Below, in pieces: positions 1 to 8,322 of a stretch of DNA of 64,000 bases; position 1 is the stretch's first letter, and every line of letters starts with the position of its first letter. The stretch covers positions 1 through 64,000 of the forward strand of contig NZ_JAQZAT010000015.1 of NCBI RefSeq assembly GCF_028736925.1, read 5' to 3'. The stretch comes from Flavivirga sp. 57AJ16. GTDB taxonomy: Bacteria > Bacteroidota > Bacteroidia > Flavobacteriales > Flavobacteriaceae. The notes beneath the pieces were generated by a model. That model did not search any database, was not told the DNA's origin, and worked only from the letters and a program-made list of their open reading frames with translations. Made by a program: the position numbers and the translations under genes.

Positions 1-35
1 TTGGAGGTAAGTCACCAATAAAATATGCAGAAGAA

Positions 36-65
36 AATTCTCATGGGGCTAGCCCCATGAGAATT
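36..65. repeat. Perfect 30-bp palindrome
   Basis: Fifteen bases (half-site AATTCTCATGGGGCT) are followed directly by their exact reverse complement, with no spacer. It lies 11 bp upstream of the point where the Fic reading frame opens. It could be a recombination scar, a terminator-like hairpin or a MITE tip; the sequence does not decide between these. Confidence 0.85.
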
Positions 66-76
66 AAAAATAATAA

Positions 77-418
77 CTTTATAGAGATATTGGACAATTA
101 AGCAGTTCTAATCAAGGGAAGCTTACAGAAGGAGCTTGTGACGTAATCAACAATAAGAAAAGTATTTTTGAAAAAGCATTGCTTGCTCTGGTTTTAATTT
201 CCTATATCCAACCATTTATGGATGGTAACAAAAGAACGGCAAGAATTGTTAGCAATGCCATTTTAATAAATTACAATTATTGTCCTTTATCATTCAGAAC
301 CGTAGATTCCATAGATTACAAAAAGGCAATGTTGTTATTTTACGAACAGAACAACATTTCTAATTTCAAGAACATTTTTATTGAACAATTTGAATTTGCA
401 GTTAGAACATACTTTTAA
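77..418 (+). pseudogene. Fic-domain protein, C-terminal fragment
   Basis: The frame opens after a stop at 74-76 and runs 113 codons to a stop at 418. It carries the Fic core motif QPFMDGNKRTAR, which matches HxFx(D/E)GNxRxxR except that the catalytic His position is Gln. Fic enzymes normally transfer AMP or a related group to target proteins; without this His, activity is doubtful. No ATG is available, and the first usable start is TTG at 179. The usual N-terminal part of the family (about 200 residues) is missing and a 30-bp palindrome sits where it should join. I infer a truncated remnant, although Gln at this position may be native to a Bacteroidota subfamily. Confidence 0.6.
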
Positions 419-433
419 AGAAAAACGAGCTAC

Positions 434-631
434 AATCGAGTAGGTAAAGGGGAATCTCACCCCTAAACCTCTCACAGAACCGTACGTGAACTTTCTTCTA
501 TCGCTTCATGTACCTTAGTTACCGCTAGCACATTATAGTAGTGGTTTGATCAGTTCCCCTAAAAGCCCTGATCGGAAGACCTTCTTCCATCTTTATTTTA
601 GTTACGGTGTCTTTCGACACCTCACAGCACA
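434..631 (-). mobile_element. Group II intron-like 3' fragment (second copy)
   Basis: Read on the minus strand, this stretch begins GTGTGCTGTGAGG, which fits the GUGYG intron start. It contains CACGTACGGTTCTGTGAGAG, typical of the domain V/VI border, and ends in CCTACTCGAT. The upstream intron ends in the same CTACTCGAT, so the two remnants abut. At about 200 nt it is far too short for a complete intron and has no reverse transcriptase. The call rests on recognised motifs, not on a folded model. Confidence 0.4.
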
Positions 632-1315
632 CATCGAGTAGCCCGACATGATGAATAATCACCGTGTTGAGGCTCTCACACCACCCCCGCATCAAGTGCG
701 GGGGGTCTCGTATTCGGCGGTTCGTAAATCATCACGCCAAGGCTCTTTTCACCCTTGGCACTTTCTTCTAGTTTAGGCATAGGCTACCACTAATGCTCCT
801 ATGCGAGTTTTAAAGAGAATTACGCTCTGTCCTTCCTTACTCGTGAGACCTATGTGATTTTAAATCAACTCGTTTCCCGTAAGTACTATGTCCTCTGCTG
901 TCTTCTCCTTTATGCCAACTCGTGACTTTGGAGACCTCCCCAGGTAATGGCATCTTCTTTATTCACACATTCTTATTTTATATTATGGAGTTCATGATAA
1001 CGCTTCGCTAAATTCACTCAATCGCTGCTGTATCTACTTAAATACCCTTTTGATAATCTTTTGGGCATTACAATGATGTGCTTGCTTACCCGAGTCATTA
1101 TGCCTCTGTATACGGTTTCTGCTTGGCCTGTCCTGAGCTTGACTCAGGGTCTGTACCGAGTTTTGTAGTCTCGCTTTCTTCAGATAAAACCTCATGGTTT
1201 TCACCCTTGCGACTTACTAATGCTTCAAGACGTGACTCCTGCGCTTAAGGGACTTGCACCCTATAGATTAATTTCCTACTTTCACGTAAGAGAAAGATGC
1301 CCATGCTGGGCACAC
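632..1315 (-). mobile_element. ORF-less group II intron remnant
   Basis: On the minus strand the sequence starts with GTGTGCCCAGCATGGGCA, a group II 5' end (GUGYG). It continues with the domain I signature GGGTGCAAGTCCC and later shows a domain V-like 5' arm GAACCGCCGAATACGAGA and 3' arm GGTGGTGTGAGAG, then a domain VI-like segment ending GGGCTACTCGAT. The element is only about 680 nt and has no open frame for the usual 400-600 residue reverse transcriptase/maturase. The tip of the putative domain V is occupied by a GC-rich palindrome (683-704), so self-splicing looks unlikely. Boundaries are inferred from the terminal motifs. Confidence 0.5.
683..704. repeat. GC-rich hairpin inside the intron remnant
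   Basis: CCCCCGCA/TGCGGGGG arms surround a short TCAAG loop. This is strikingly GC-rich in a low-GC setting and sits where the apical part of group II domain V would be expected. It looks like an inserted palindromic repeat. Confidence 0.6.
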
Positions 1316-1500
1316 ACAATAAATATAAGCAATAGCGGTTTCTTTGGGAGTTCGAGCGATAGTGGTTCTAATCAACCCCGCCAAATCTACCGATTTGACT
1401 ATTTTAGTTTGTGTAGCTTTTGGCTGATTAATAACTTGATTCGAAACCACATTTAATTCCGCCACTGCTCATATTAAAACCGTTGTAAGCAAGCTGAAAA
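1316..1500. other. Flank of the intron remnant, no clear gene
   Basis: The minus strand is open for about 50 codons here (1465 down to 1317) and ends at the putative intron 5' border, so it may be a residual 5' exon. The translation resembles nothing I recognise. The segment closes at 1490-1500 with CAAGCTGAAAA, which recurs at 1815-1825. Confidence 0.35.
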
Positions 1501-1665
1501 ATGACATTCGAAAATTTAAATAAACATATTATTCCAATGACCGAATTCACTCTTAAGTGGAGATTTACGGAAGAAAAATATGATCGCTTGTCTGAACAAC
1601 ATTTGAATGCATTAAAACCGTTAGATAAAGTTGGAGCAGAATTTCTTGCTAATTTTTTAAGTTAA
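1501..1665 (+). CDS. Short unrecognised ORF, probably a truncated cassette gene
   Basis: A 54-codon frame begins with ATG directly after the motif CAAGCTGAAAA and ends in TAA. The product is acidic-basic mixed, soluble and without a signal peptide or membrane segment. It begins MTFENLNKHIIPMTEF, followed by a Trp/Arg/Phe-rich stretch. It looks like the N-terminus of a longer protein that now stops early. The same repeat stands just before the GNAT gene downstream, which suggests that both are units of one cassette-like arrangement. I do not recognise the family. Confidence 0.4.
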   Translation: MTFENLNKHIIPMTEFTLKWRFTEEKYDRLSEQHLNALKPLDKVGAEFLANFLS

Positions 1666-1805
1666 TTGCAAAGTCCATAGTGAATTCAACAAAGACGTGT
1701 ATAATTAACTGCAAGTACAAGCTTACTTACGAAAATCCTCGCGGATTTTTATTCGGTTTTTATTTACTAAATTGGGCAATTAAACCACGTAACAAACCAT
1801 ATACA

Positions 1806-1825
1806 CGTTGGCAACAAGCTGAAAA
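1806..1825 (+). repeat. Cassette-like boundary repeat
   Basis: CGTTGGCAACAAGCTGAAAA stands 7 bp before the GNAT start. A related copy at 1481-1500 stands directly before another ORF. GTTGGC here is inverted relative to GCCAAC at 2363-2368 just inside the GNAT stop. The pattern is reminiscent of cassette borders but does not fit the canonical integron attC core. Confidence 0.4.
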
Positions 1826-1832
1826 AATCGAA

Positions 1833-2384
1833 ATGCAGTTACAAAAGGCTATTATTAAAGACATCACCGAATTGAGAAAAATCTGTATTGATGCATATTC
1901 CAAAAATTTTTATGACCATTGGAATGAAGGTGGTCTTGAATGGTACTTGGAAAAAGAATTTAGTGCTGAAAGGCTCAAATTTGACCTGTTGGACAAAGAC
2001 ACAGAATACTATTTTATCAAACGGGGATTAAAAAATGTCGGATTTATAAAAATTAAAAATAACACGAACAAAGATTTGAACATAGAAAATGCGGTGGAAT
2101 TGGAAAAAATCTATGTTCTTCCTGAATGCAAGGGAATGGGGATTGGGAAATCCGCATTGACCGAAATCATAAAAAAGACCAAAGAACACGGCTATAAAAA
2201 TCTAATTTTATGTGTGATTGACACTAACGTAAATGCAATTGCATTCTATGAAAAACTTGGTTTCATATTCCATAGTAAGACCATTTTAGATATACCATAT
2301 TTTAAAGAGGAATTAAAAGGAATGAACCGAATGATTATACAATTGGACGAAAAAAGCCAGTTGCCAACAATGTATAACCGTTAG
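1833..2384 (+). CDS. GNAT family N-acetyltransferase
   Basis: A 183-residue cytoplasmic acetyltransferase of the GNAT fold, transferring acetyl from acetyl-CoA to an unknown amine. Motif A, the acetyl-CoA pyrophosphate loop, is at residues 92-107 (YVLPECKGMGIGKSAL). Motif B follows as N..A..FYEKLGF near 150. I chose ATG 1833 because the longer frame, open back to 1680, runs through an intergenic repeat (CGTTGGCAACAAGCTGAAAA at 1806-1825). The last residues of the protein are encoded by the downstream repeat that contains GCCAAC at 2363. The GTTGGC/GCCAAC ends make the gene look like a mobile cassette. Substrate cannot be deduced. Confidence 0.85.
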   Translation: MQLQKAIIKDITELRKICIDAYSKNFYDHWNEGGLEWYLEKEFSAERLKFDLLDKDTEYYFIKRGLKNVGFIKIKNNTNKDLNIENAVELEKIYVLPECKGMGIGKSALTEIIKKTKEHGYKNLILCVIDTNVNAIAFYEKLGFIFHSKTILDIPYFKEELKGMNRMIIQLDEKSQLPTMYNR

Positions 2385-2747
2385 CGGTCAGTTAAATCGA
2401 AACCTAAAATGACAGATATTAGACAACAGTTCATATAACTAATTCAAAACAGAAGTAAAGAAAACCCAGAATTCTTGAAAGATGACTTTACCAAAGGACG
2501 GATTGAAATGCAAACTTAACAAATGCAGCTGGTTCGAATCCTCAGAAGGCAATAAAAACCCTTTAACATATCAAAGATTATTTTTAGAATACACCAGTGT
2601 ACCTATTCCTTAAAAAATAGCTATCCGATCTACTCACTCTACAATTCCGATAAAAACCTAAAATATTATTCAATAAAAAAAAATATTAAGCGAAAATCAT
2701 ATATTTTTACGAGCCTTATTTAGGCATGGTTTGCAATTATGTAAATT
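2385..2747. other. Gene-free stretch with decayed ORF pieces
   Basis: After ACCG-TTAG-CGGT at 2377-2388 a short frame starts at ATG 2409 but meets a stop after 9 codons. A further open stretch (ENPEFLKDDFTKGRIEMQ) follows, so this looks like a broken small gene. The rest is AT-rich, with no convincing RNA gene or regulator site. Confidence 0.35.
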
Positions 2748-3338
2748 GTGTTAAGAACATATGAAAAATTGATTCAAGGGCTTTTGGATAAAGGTTTTGA
2801 ATCCGTAGATAACTGGCTTACAGATGATGAGCTAATAGGTCTTCGAAAATCCCTCTTAAAACACCAAGAAAATGATCATTTTCATTTTGCTGGTATAGGA
2901 AACAAGGAAAATCTTCAGACTTTAGAAAAAATTAGAAGTGATCGGATTTATTGGATTGATCCTTCAAAAGCTAATCCTTGGGAAGAAATCTTTTTTAAAA
3001 AAATTAATGATTATGTCGATTATTTAAATCGAACCTGTTATACAGGCATTAGGTCTTATGAATTTCAATATGCCATTTATGACATCGGTTCCTATTACAA
3101 GAAACATATCGATACATTTAAAAATGACGATAAAAGACAGTTTTCAATAGTTTTTTATATCTCTGACCATTGGAAACAAGGAGATGGAGGTGAATTAAAA
3201 CTTTATACCAACAATGCCGTTACAGAAATTCAACCTATTCCTGGTAAAATGGTTTTTTTTAAAAGCGATATGGCTCATGAGGTTTTAAAAAGCAATAGTA
3301 AAAGGTTGAGTATAACCGGCTGGTTGAAATCAAATTAG
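2748..3338 (+). CDS. 2OG-Fe(II) oxygenase (prolyl 4-hydroxylase-like)
   Basis: A 196-residue non-haem iron dioxygenase. The double-stranded beta-helix core shows the metal triad His120-x-Asp122 (KKHIDTF) and His177 (DMAHEV), with Arg186 (KRLSITGW) as the expected 2-oxoglutarate carboxylate ligand. Members of this family hydroxylate prolyl or related residues using O2 and 2-oxoglutarate; the substrate is unknown here. Start is GTG 2748: a stop lies just upstream in frame and the nearby ATG at 2761 is out of frame. No signal peptide, so cytoplasmic. It converges with the TonB-dependent receptor and stands alone. Confidence 0.85.
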   Translation: MLRTYEKLIQGLLDKGFESVDNWLTDDELIGLRKSLLKHQENDHFHFAGIGNKENLQTLEKIRSDRIYWIDPSKANPWEEIFFKKINDYVDYLNRTCYTGIRSYEFQYAIYDIGSYYKKHIDTFKNDDKRQFSIVFYISDHWKQGDGGELKLYTNNAVTEIQPIPGKMVFFKSDMAHEVLKSNSKRLSITGWLKSN

Positions 3339-3511
3339 TAAAACTGGCTATAACATTGTAAACTTAAGAAGTATAGATATCATTGCGGTTGAATTCCTTT
3401 ATAGGAATCATCACTTTTTCCCTATCCATAGGTTATAAGGAAAAGTCCATTGGGCGTTTTCCGCAACGAGCTATACACAAATCGTTAAACAAACTTTCTA
3501 AAAAGAGCAGG

Positions 3512-5665
3512 CTACAAATTATCCAACTGATTGCTTTTCTTATCCTCGCTAATGGTCCAAAAGAACCCTACAAAAAAGAATTGATCTGCAGCTGGTCGCA
3601 AAGCCCGTCTATTAAAATGACCATTTAAGTCTGGTGTATCGGCATATTGATACCCGTTAATATTTTTGAATCCCAAGACGTTGTTTACCGAGGCGTATAG
3701 GATCTTTTGCGGACTAATTAAGTAGGCCCAATTAATACTTAAACTATTATAAGGCTTTGTTTTATTGTTCAAAAACCCAGGTTCGTTTGGGTTGGTATAA
3801 GTCCTACCTGAAGCCAAGGCATAACTAAACCCAACCTGACTTCTCCAATCGTCGATCCAATATTTCCCAACCACAGATAAATTATGTGTATTAGCAAAAT
3901 TTGGTTGGGACTTAATGGGGTAGTTTTTATAGTTCCGTTTTGTATCCAAAAAGGAATAACTCAGCCAATAATCGAAACTTTTAATGCTTTTACTATCCCT
4001 CCAAAAGAAATCGATTCCCTTGGCAAAACCAGTGCCTTCATTATTATAATGACTATCAAAATTGGTAAACTCGGTATCATATTTCACTAAATGATCATAT
4101 GCCTTATAATAGGCTTCTGCTCTAAACAATCTTTTATCTGCATTATATTGATAATTAAAAATATAATGGGACGTATTTTGAGTTTTTAAAGTTTGATTAA
4201 ACTTTAGGATATGACTGGATGGGTTTTGGTAAAAATGACCATACGCCAATGACACCTGACTTTTACCAGACGTTTTATAAGCCAAAGACAGTCTTGGTGC
4301 TAAAGTAAAATCTTTAAAAAGCGCACTGTACTCCCCTCTTAATCCTGATTTAAATGCTAACTTTTTGGATATAAAAATATCAGCTTCAGCAAAAGCCGCA
4401 GCAATATTGTTATCATAACCATATACTGTATTACTAATACTAGTATCTGAATAGTTTTCCTTAAAATTGGTTGCAAAGTATTCTGATCCAAAATAAAGTT
4501 TCAATCGGTTACTGATCCTGTTTTTGAATGTCAATTTTGTATGTACCGAATTTTCAGTGTCCTTAATAGTCCTTTCAATAAAATCAAAATGATTCCTTGC
4601 ATGCGTATAGCTCACACCTCCAAATAATGTCCAGGTATCGTTTAAAACACCTTGGTATGAACCATTTATATAAACATTATTATTATCCAATTTAAAATGA
4701 ACGCCCTCACTGTTATTGATATCCTCTTGGATCAATTCAAAATTAGTCGTATCAAATGCCCCATAAAGCTTAAAGAGCCCAGCGTTTGTTTTCTTTCTAA
4801 AAACCGCTTCTCCCGATACCGTTTCAAAAGGTTTTATCCAATCGTTCCTATTTGAAGATATAGCATTATAGGGCGCTAAATTTATATAAGAGGCATTTAC
4901 GCTCAACGCGCTTTTTTCCCATTTCTGGGTATTTCCAAGTGTAGCTCCCACGCTCATAACGCCAATATCGGTCTTTTCTTGATCTGGTTCATCGATCGTA
5001 TTTAGTAATAGTACACTAGAAAGTGCCTGCCCAAACTCGGCCGAATAACCACCCGTAGAAAATGTAATCCCATCAAATAGAAATGGTGAGTAACGCCCTC
5101 GAGTTGGCGTGTTATTTGTTGTAGGCGTGTATGGCGTAAATACGCGAACTCCATCTATAAAAATTTGTGTTTCATTGGCATCGCCACCACGCACAAACAA
5201 TCGTCCATCCTCAGCTACCGTTGTTGTACCTGGCAATGTTTGCAACGCACCTACAAAATCACCTAAAGCACTTGCTGTAGTAACGACATCCAAAGGTTTT
5301 AACACATTCACTTTACTATGGTCTCCTGCCGAAAAAGTACCGGCAGACAGTACCACGGCATCTAAAGTATTCACATCTTCCCGAAGTTTGACAACAAGGT
5401 CTTTCATATAGGACACGTCTCCTACCATAGTGAATGTTTCATAAGACAAAAAAGAAACGATTAAAGTTTGCGTTCCTGTTTCGGTGGTGGTGAATGAAAA
5501 ACGACCTTTTTCATCTGTGGTACTCCCATCGTAAGTGCCTTCTAAATAAATGTTAGCACCTACTATGGGGTTGTTTTTCATGTTAAAAACTGTTCCATTA
5601 ATAGTTTTTTGGGCACTTATTTGAATCGATATTAATATAATAATGCTAGTTAAAATACATTTCAT
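3512..5665 (-). CDS. TonB-dependent outer-membrane receptor
   Basis: A 717-residue outer-membrane transporter. It has a signal peptide (MKCILTSIIILISIQISAQ), a CarboxypepD_reg-like beta-sandwich at about 20-105 (KTINGTVFNMKNNPIVGANI), a plug domain at about 125-235 (GDFVGALQTLPG, LFVRGGDANETQIFIDGVRV) and a beta-barrel to the C-terminus. The domain order is the normal one for Bacteroidota receptors. I chose ATG 5665 because the frame open to 5713 would place 16 unlikely residues before the signal peptide. No SusD-type partner is adjacent, so the ligand (siderophore, metal, peptide or glycan) is not indicated. A 12-bp palindrome TGCAAATTTGCA lies about 40 bp upstream of the start. Confidence 0.9.
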   Translation of the reverse strand: MKCILTSIIILISIQISAQKTINGTVFNMKNNPIVGANIYLEGTYDGSTTDEKGRFSFTTTETGTQTLIVSFLSYETFTMVGDVSYMKDLVVKLREDVNTLDAVVLSAGTFSAGDHSKVNVLKPLDVVTTASALGDFVGALQTLPGTTTVAEDGRLFVRGGDANETQIFIDGVRVFTPYTPTTNNTPTRGRYSPFLFDGITFSTGGYSAEFGQALSSVLLLNTIDEPDQEKTDIGVMSVGATLGNTQKWEKSALSVNASYINLAPYNAISSNRNDWIKPFETVSGEAVFRKKTNAGLFKLYGAFDTTNFELIQEDINNSEGVHFKLDNNNVYINGSYQGVLNDTWTLFGGVSYTHARNHFDFIERTIKDTENSVHTKLTFKNRISNRLKLYFGSEYFATNFKENYSDTSISNTVYGYDNNIAAAFAEADIFISKKLAFKSGLRGEYSALFKDFTLAPRLSLAYKTSGKSQVSLAYGHFYQNPSSHILKFNQTLKTQNTSHYIFNYQYNADKRLFRAEAYYKAYDHLVKYDTEFTNFDSHYNNEGTGFAKGIDFFWRDSKSIKSFDYWLSYSFLDTKRNYKNYPIKSQPNFANTHNLSVVGKYWIDDWRSQVGFSYALASGRTYTNPNEPGFLNNKTKPYNSLSINWAYLISPQKILYASVNNVLGFKNINGYQYADTPDLNGHFNRRALRPAADQFFFVGFFWTISEDKKSNQLDNL

Positions 5666-6115
5666 AGGTAATTTATTCTGTTGTTCATTTTTATTGATGA
5701 TGCAAATTTGCAACAGAACTCCAGCTAAATAAATTCAATATAACCGAACTGTATATTTTTAATGATGAATTGAATATCCGTGATAAAGCTGTGATGGTAA
5801 ATAATGTATTTTTTGAATGTAGATTTGCTTATCGTTGCTATTAATAAACAGGACGCTTTTACTCAACAAAAAGCATTTTAAAAACGAATGGCCTTAATTT
5901 TTTTTTGCTGTGATTTTTTAATAACTTTAAATGTGATTTTTTTATTTTCCAATAAAATTCACTGCCCATATTCTTTTTCAGGGATTTGCCGTATCACTCT
6001 GGGATAAAAGTATAAAAACTTATCATTTAATGCATCAAAAAAAAGCCATAGACAAAAACTATTAAACACATTCAAATTACTAATAATCAGTATTTAACAA
6101 ATAACACCTAGATTA
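5666..6115. other. Gene-free leader region between receptor and NDH-2
   Basis: It contains the presumed receptor promoter with the palindrome TGCAAATTTGCA at 5701-5712, whose minus strand gives CAAATTTG, one base from the TAnnTTTG consensus. The rest is poly-A/T-rich spacer. I see no ORF, RNA or repeat. Confidence 0.4.
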
Positions 6116-7393
6116 TTAGTTCAACTTTTTAAATGGTCTTATAATAAGCCGTGCAGCTTTGTCAAAATTAATATAATTATAGCCCCAATTAAAGAAAACA
6201 ATCACTCTATTTCTAAAACCGACCAATGCCATAAGGTGTACAAACATCCAGACAAACCAAGCAAAAAAACCTGCAAATCTAAAACGTTTTAAATCAACAA
6301 CGGCTTTATTTCTACCTACTGTAGCCATAGACCCCTTATCCTTATATTTAAATTTTTTCAGAGGTTTGCCTTCTATTAATTTTATAAGATTTTTTCCTAG
6401 AAGTTCACCTTGTTGAATAGCGGGCTGTGCTACTTGCGGATGGCCGTTTGGATAGTCATCGGTCTGCATCAAACAAATATCTCCTAAAGCAAAAATATTA
6501 TTATAACCTTCAACCTGATTATATTCATTTACTTTATATCTATTAGCTCGATCTATAAGCACATCTGCCTGAAGCCCCTTCACGGGATTTCCCGTAACAC
6601 CTGCTGCCCATATTAAAGTTTCAGACTGCAATTCTAAACTTAAATTGGTCTGCACTTTTTTACCATCGTAGTTTTTAACAAATGTATTGCAATGGACTAA
6701 AACACCTAGTTTGGAAAGAAATCCTGCTGCTTTTTTAGAAGCATGCTCACTCATAGTAGGTAAAACACGTGAACCTCCTTCTAATAAATATATTTGCATG
6801 TCACCCGGAATTAAATCTCGATAATCCCTAGGTAAAATATGGTTTTTAAGTTCAGCAATAGCACCTGCCAGCTCAACACCGGTTGGTCCTCCACCAACAA
6901 TAACAAAATTTAATAAAGCCTTACGTACCGCTTTATCATTAGTGATGGCTGCCTGCTCAAAATTCTGTAATATTAAACTACGAATATTTAAAGCTTGAGG
7001 CACTTTTTTCATAGGCATACCATATGTTTCAATGGATTTATTCCCAAAATAATTGGTCTTAGTTCCTGTGGCTATTACTAAATAATCATAACTTATATCA
7101 CCAATGCTTGTTATAAGTTCATTTTTTTCTGAATTAATAGAATCAACTTCAGCTAAACGAAAAAAGGTGTTTTTATGATTCTTTAATATTTTACGAAGCG
7201 GATACGCAATAGAATCCGGTTCTAGACCAGCTGAAGAAACTTGGTATAATAGCGGCTGAAAGGTATGGTAATTTCGCTTATCAATTAAAACAACCTGAAC
7301 GTTTTTATTTGCTATTTTTCTAGCAAAGTTAATGCCTGCAAAACCACCTCCAATAACAACAACTCTAGGTAAACTAGATGGGGGAATATTCAT
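6116..7393 (-). CDS. ndh: Type II NADH:quinone dehydrogenase (NDH-2)
   Basis: A 425-residue FAD flavoprotein that oxidises NADH and reduces menaquinone at the membrane without pumping protons. Two Rossmann motifs are visible: the FAD-binding VVVIGGGFAG at residues 11-20 and the NADH-binding FVIVGGGPTGVELAG near 165. The flavin-site motif TFQPLLYQVSSAGLEP and the late ALGD motif (NIFALGDICL) are also present. The hydrophobic and basic C-terminus (FAGFFAWFVWMFVHLMAL and beyond) should anchor it to the inner membrane. It is monocistronic with its own TATCTTTG promoter. It fits an aerobic chain that also uses the cbb3 oxidase encoded at 42-46 kb. Confidence 0.93.
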   Translation of the reverse strand: MNIPPSSLPRVVVIGGGFAGINFARKIANKNVQVVLIDKRNYHTFQPLLYQVSSAGLEPDSIAYPLRKILKNHKNTFFRLAEVDSINSEKNELITSIGDISYDYLVIATGTKTNYFGNKSIETYGMPMKKVPQALNIRSLILQNFEQAAITNDKAVRKALLNFVIVGGGPTGVELAGAIAELKNHILPRDYRDLIPGDMQIYLLEGGSRVLPTMSEHASKKAAGFLSKLGVLVHCNTFVKNYDGKKVQTNLSLELQSETLIWAAGVTGNPVKGLQADVLIDRANRYKVNEYNQVEGYNNIFALGDICLMQTDDYPNGHPQVAQPAIQQGELLGKNLIKLIEGKPLKKFKYKDKGSMATVGRNKAVVDLKRFRFAGFFAWFVWMFVHLMALVGFRNRVIVFFNWGYNYINFDKAARLIIRPFKKLN

Positions 7394-7412
7394 AGTAAAA
7401 TAAGATATGGTG

Positions 7413-7420
7413 CAAAGATA
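7413..7420 (-). promoter_or_regulatory. Bacteroidota -7 promoter element of ndh
   Basis: Minus-strand TATCTTTG matches TAnnTTTG exactly, 20 bp upstream of the ATG. Confidence 0.55.
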
Positions 7421-7823
7421 CTACACATAAATATTTTTAGCTATGAACTCATGGTATTTTAATAAAAGAATTTCTTAAAACTAACTATTCCTATCCAGTC
7501 GGCAGACAGTCCCGACGCAGAGCGTCGTGGAATGCTTTTCGATTAAAATTATCAAACATAGTTTGGTGTCTGTCCATAGCTATTTGTAAAAACTTTACGA
7601 CCAGACATCTAGTTTATAAACTCTTAATCATGCTGCCTTATGGAAAGCTAAACCTACATGCACCTCAGTTTGCCAATTAGTTACAATCAAATCCTTATGC
7701 GATGTTATAATAGCAAAGCGGTCTTATATCCTTAGCCGAACATTAACGATAAAAAGATTATTTTTACCCCCATTGTAACGTTTTAAAATTTTAGGCTACT
7801 TATACAGTAACTAAACCATCACA
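7421..7823. other. Gene-free spacer before the sigma factor gene
   Basis: Holds a short perfect hairpin CGACGC-AGA-GCGTCG at 7513-7527 and otherwise AT-rich DNA. No clear TAnnTTTG element directly precedes the sigma factor gene, which would be compatible with an autoregulated ECF promoter. No ORF is supported. Confidence 0.35.
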
Positions 7824-8318
7824 TTGAATAAAGAGTTAGAACACAGTTTTGTTGAATTGCTAGAAAAGCATCAAAATATTATACATAAAGTATGTCGTTT
7901 GTATACTAATAATTATGATGCTCACAATGATTTATTTCAAGAAATAACCATCCAACTTTGGAAAGCCTATCCTAAATTTCGAGGAGATGCCAAGTTTAGC
8001 ACTTGGATGTATAGGGTTGGTTTAAATACAGCAATTACACTTTATAGAAAATCAAAACGAACTATTAATACACAAGATTTTGATGGTGTTGAATTTAAGA
8101 TAAAAGCAGAGAATTATGATGATACGGAAGAACAGCAACTTAAAATACTTTACAAAGCTGTACATCAATTAAATGATATTGAAAAAGCACTTGTCTTCTT
8201 ATACTTAGAAGATAAAGACTATAGAGAAATTAGTGAAACTTTGGGAATTAGCGAAGTAAATGCGAGGGTAAAGATGAATAGAATAAAGACGAAGCTTAAA
8301 ACCATATTAAATCCGTAA
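7824..8318 (+). CDS. ECF RNA polymerase sigma-70 factor
   Basis: A 164-residue extracytoplasmic-function sigma factor. Region 2 spans about residues 12-80, with the -10 recognition core (DLFQEITIQLWKAYPKFRGDAKFSTWMYRVGLNTA). Region 4 spans about 105-160, with a helix-turn-helix (YREISETLGISEVNARVKMNR) that reads the -35. It starts with TTG 7824; there is no ATG nearby in frame. Four bases separate it from the membrane protein gene, so the two form an operon. That partner lacks an obvious zinc anti-sigma motif but is the best candidate for the sensor/anti-sigma. Its target genes are unknown. Confidence 0.9.
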   Translation: MNKELEHSFVELLEKHQNIIHKVCRLYTNNYDAHNDLFQEITIQLWKAYPKFRGDAKFSTWMYRVGLNTAITLYRKSKRTINTQDFDGVEFKIKAENYDDTEEQQLKILYKAVHQLNDIEKALVFLYLEDKDYREISETLGISEVNARVKMNRIKTKLKTILNP

Positions 8319-8322
8319 GACT

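Noticed and set aside
1220-1456. 78-codon plus-strand frame and the overlapping 65-codon minus-strand frame
   Set aside because: The plus-strand frame crosses the putative intron border, and its composition is unlike a protein; the minus-strand frame is at best a leftover exon.
2361-2398. Integron attC site after the GNAT gene
   Set aside because: GCCAAC and GTTAGC lie close together, but the RYYYAAC/GTTRRRY cores do not match and no integrase is visible.
2521-2560. tRNA-like 3' end (GCTGGTTCGAATCC)
   Set aside because: The T-loop sequence is present but the T-stem does not pair and no anticodon or acceptor arm can be found upstream.
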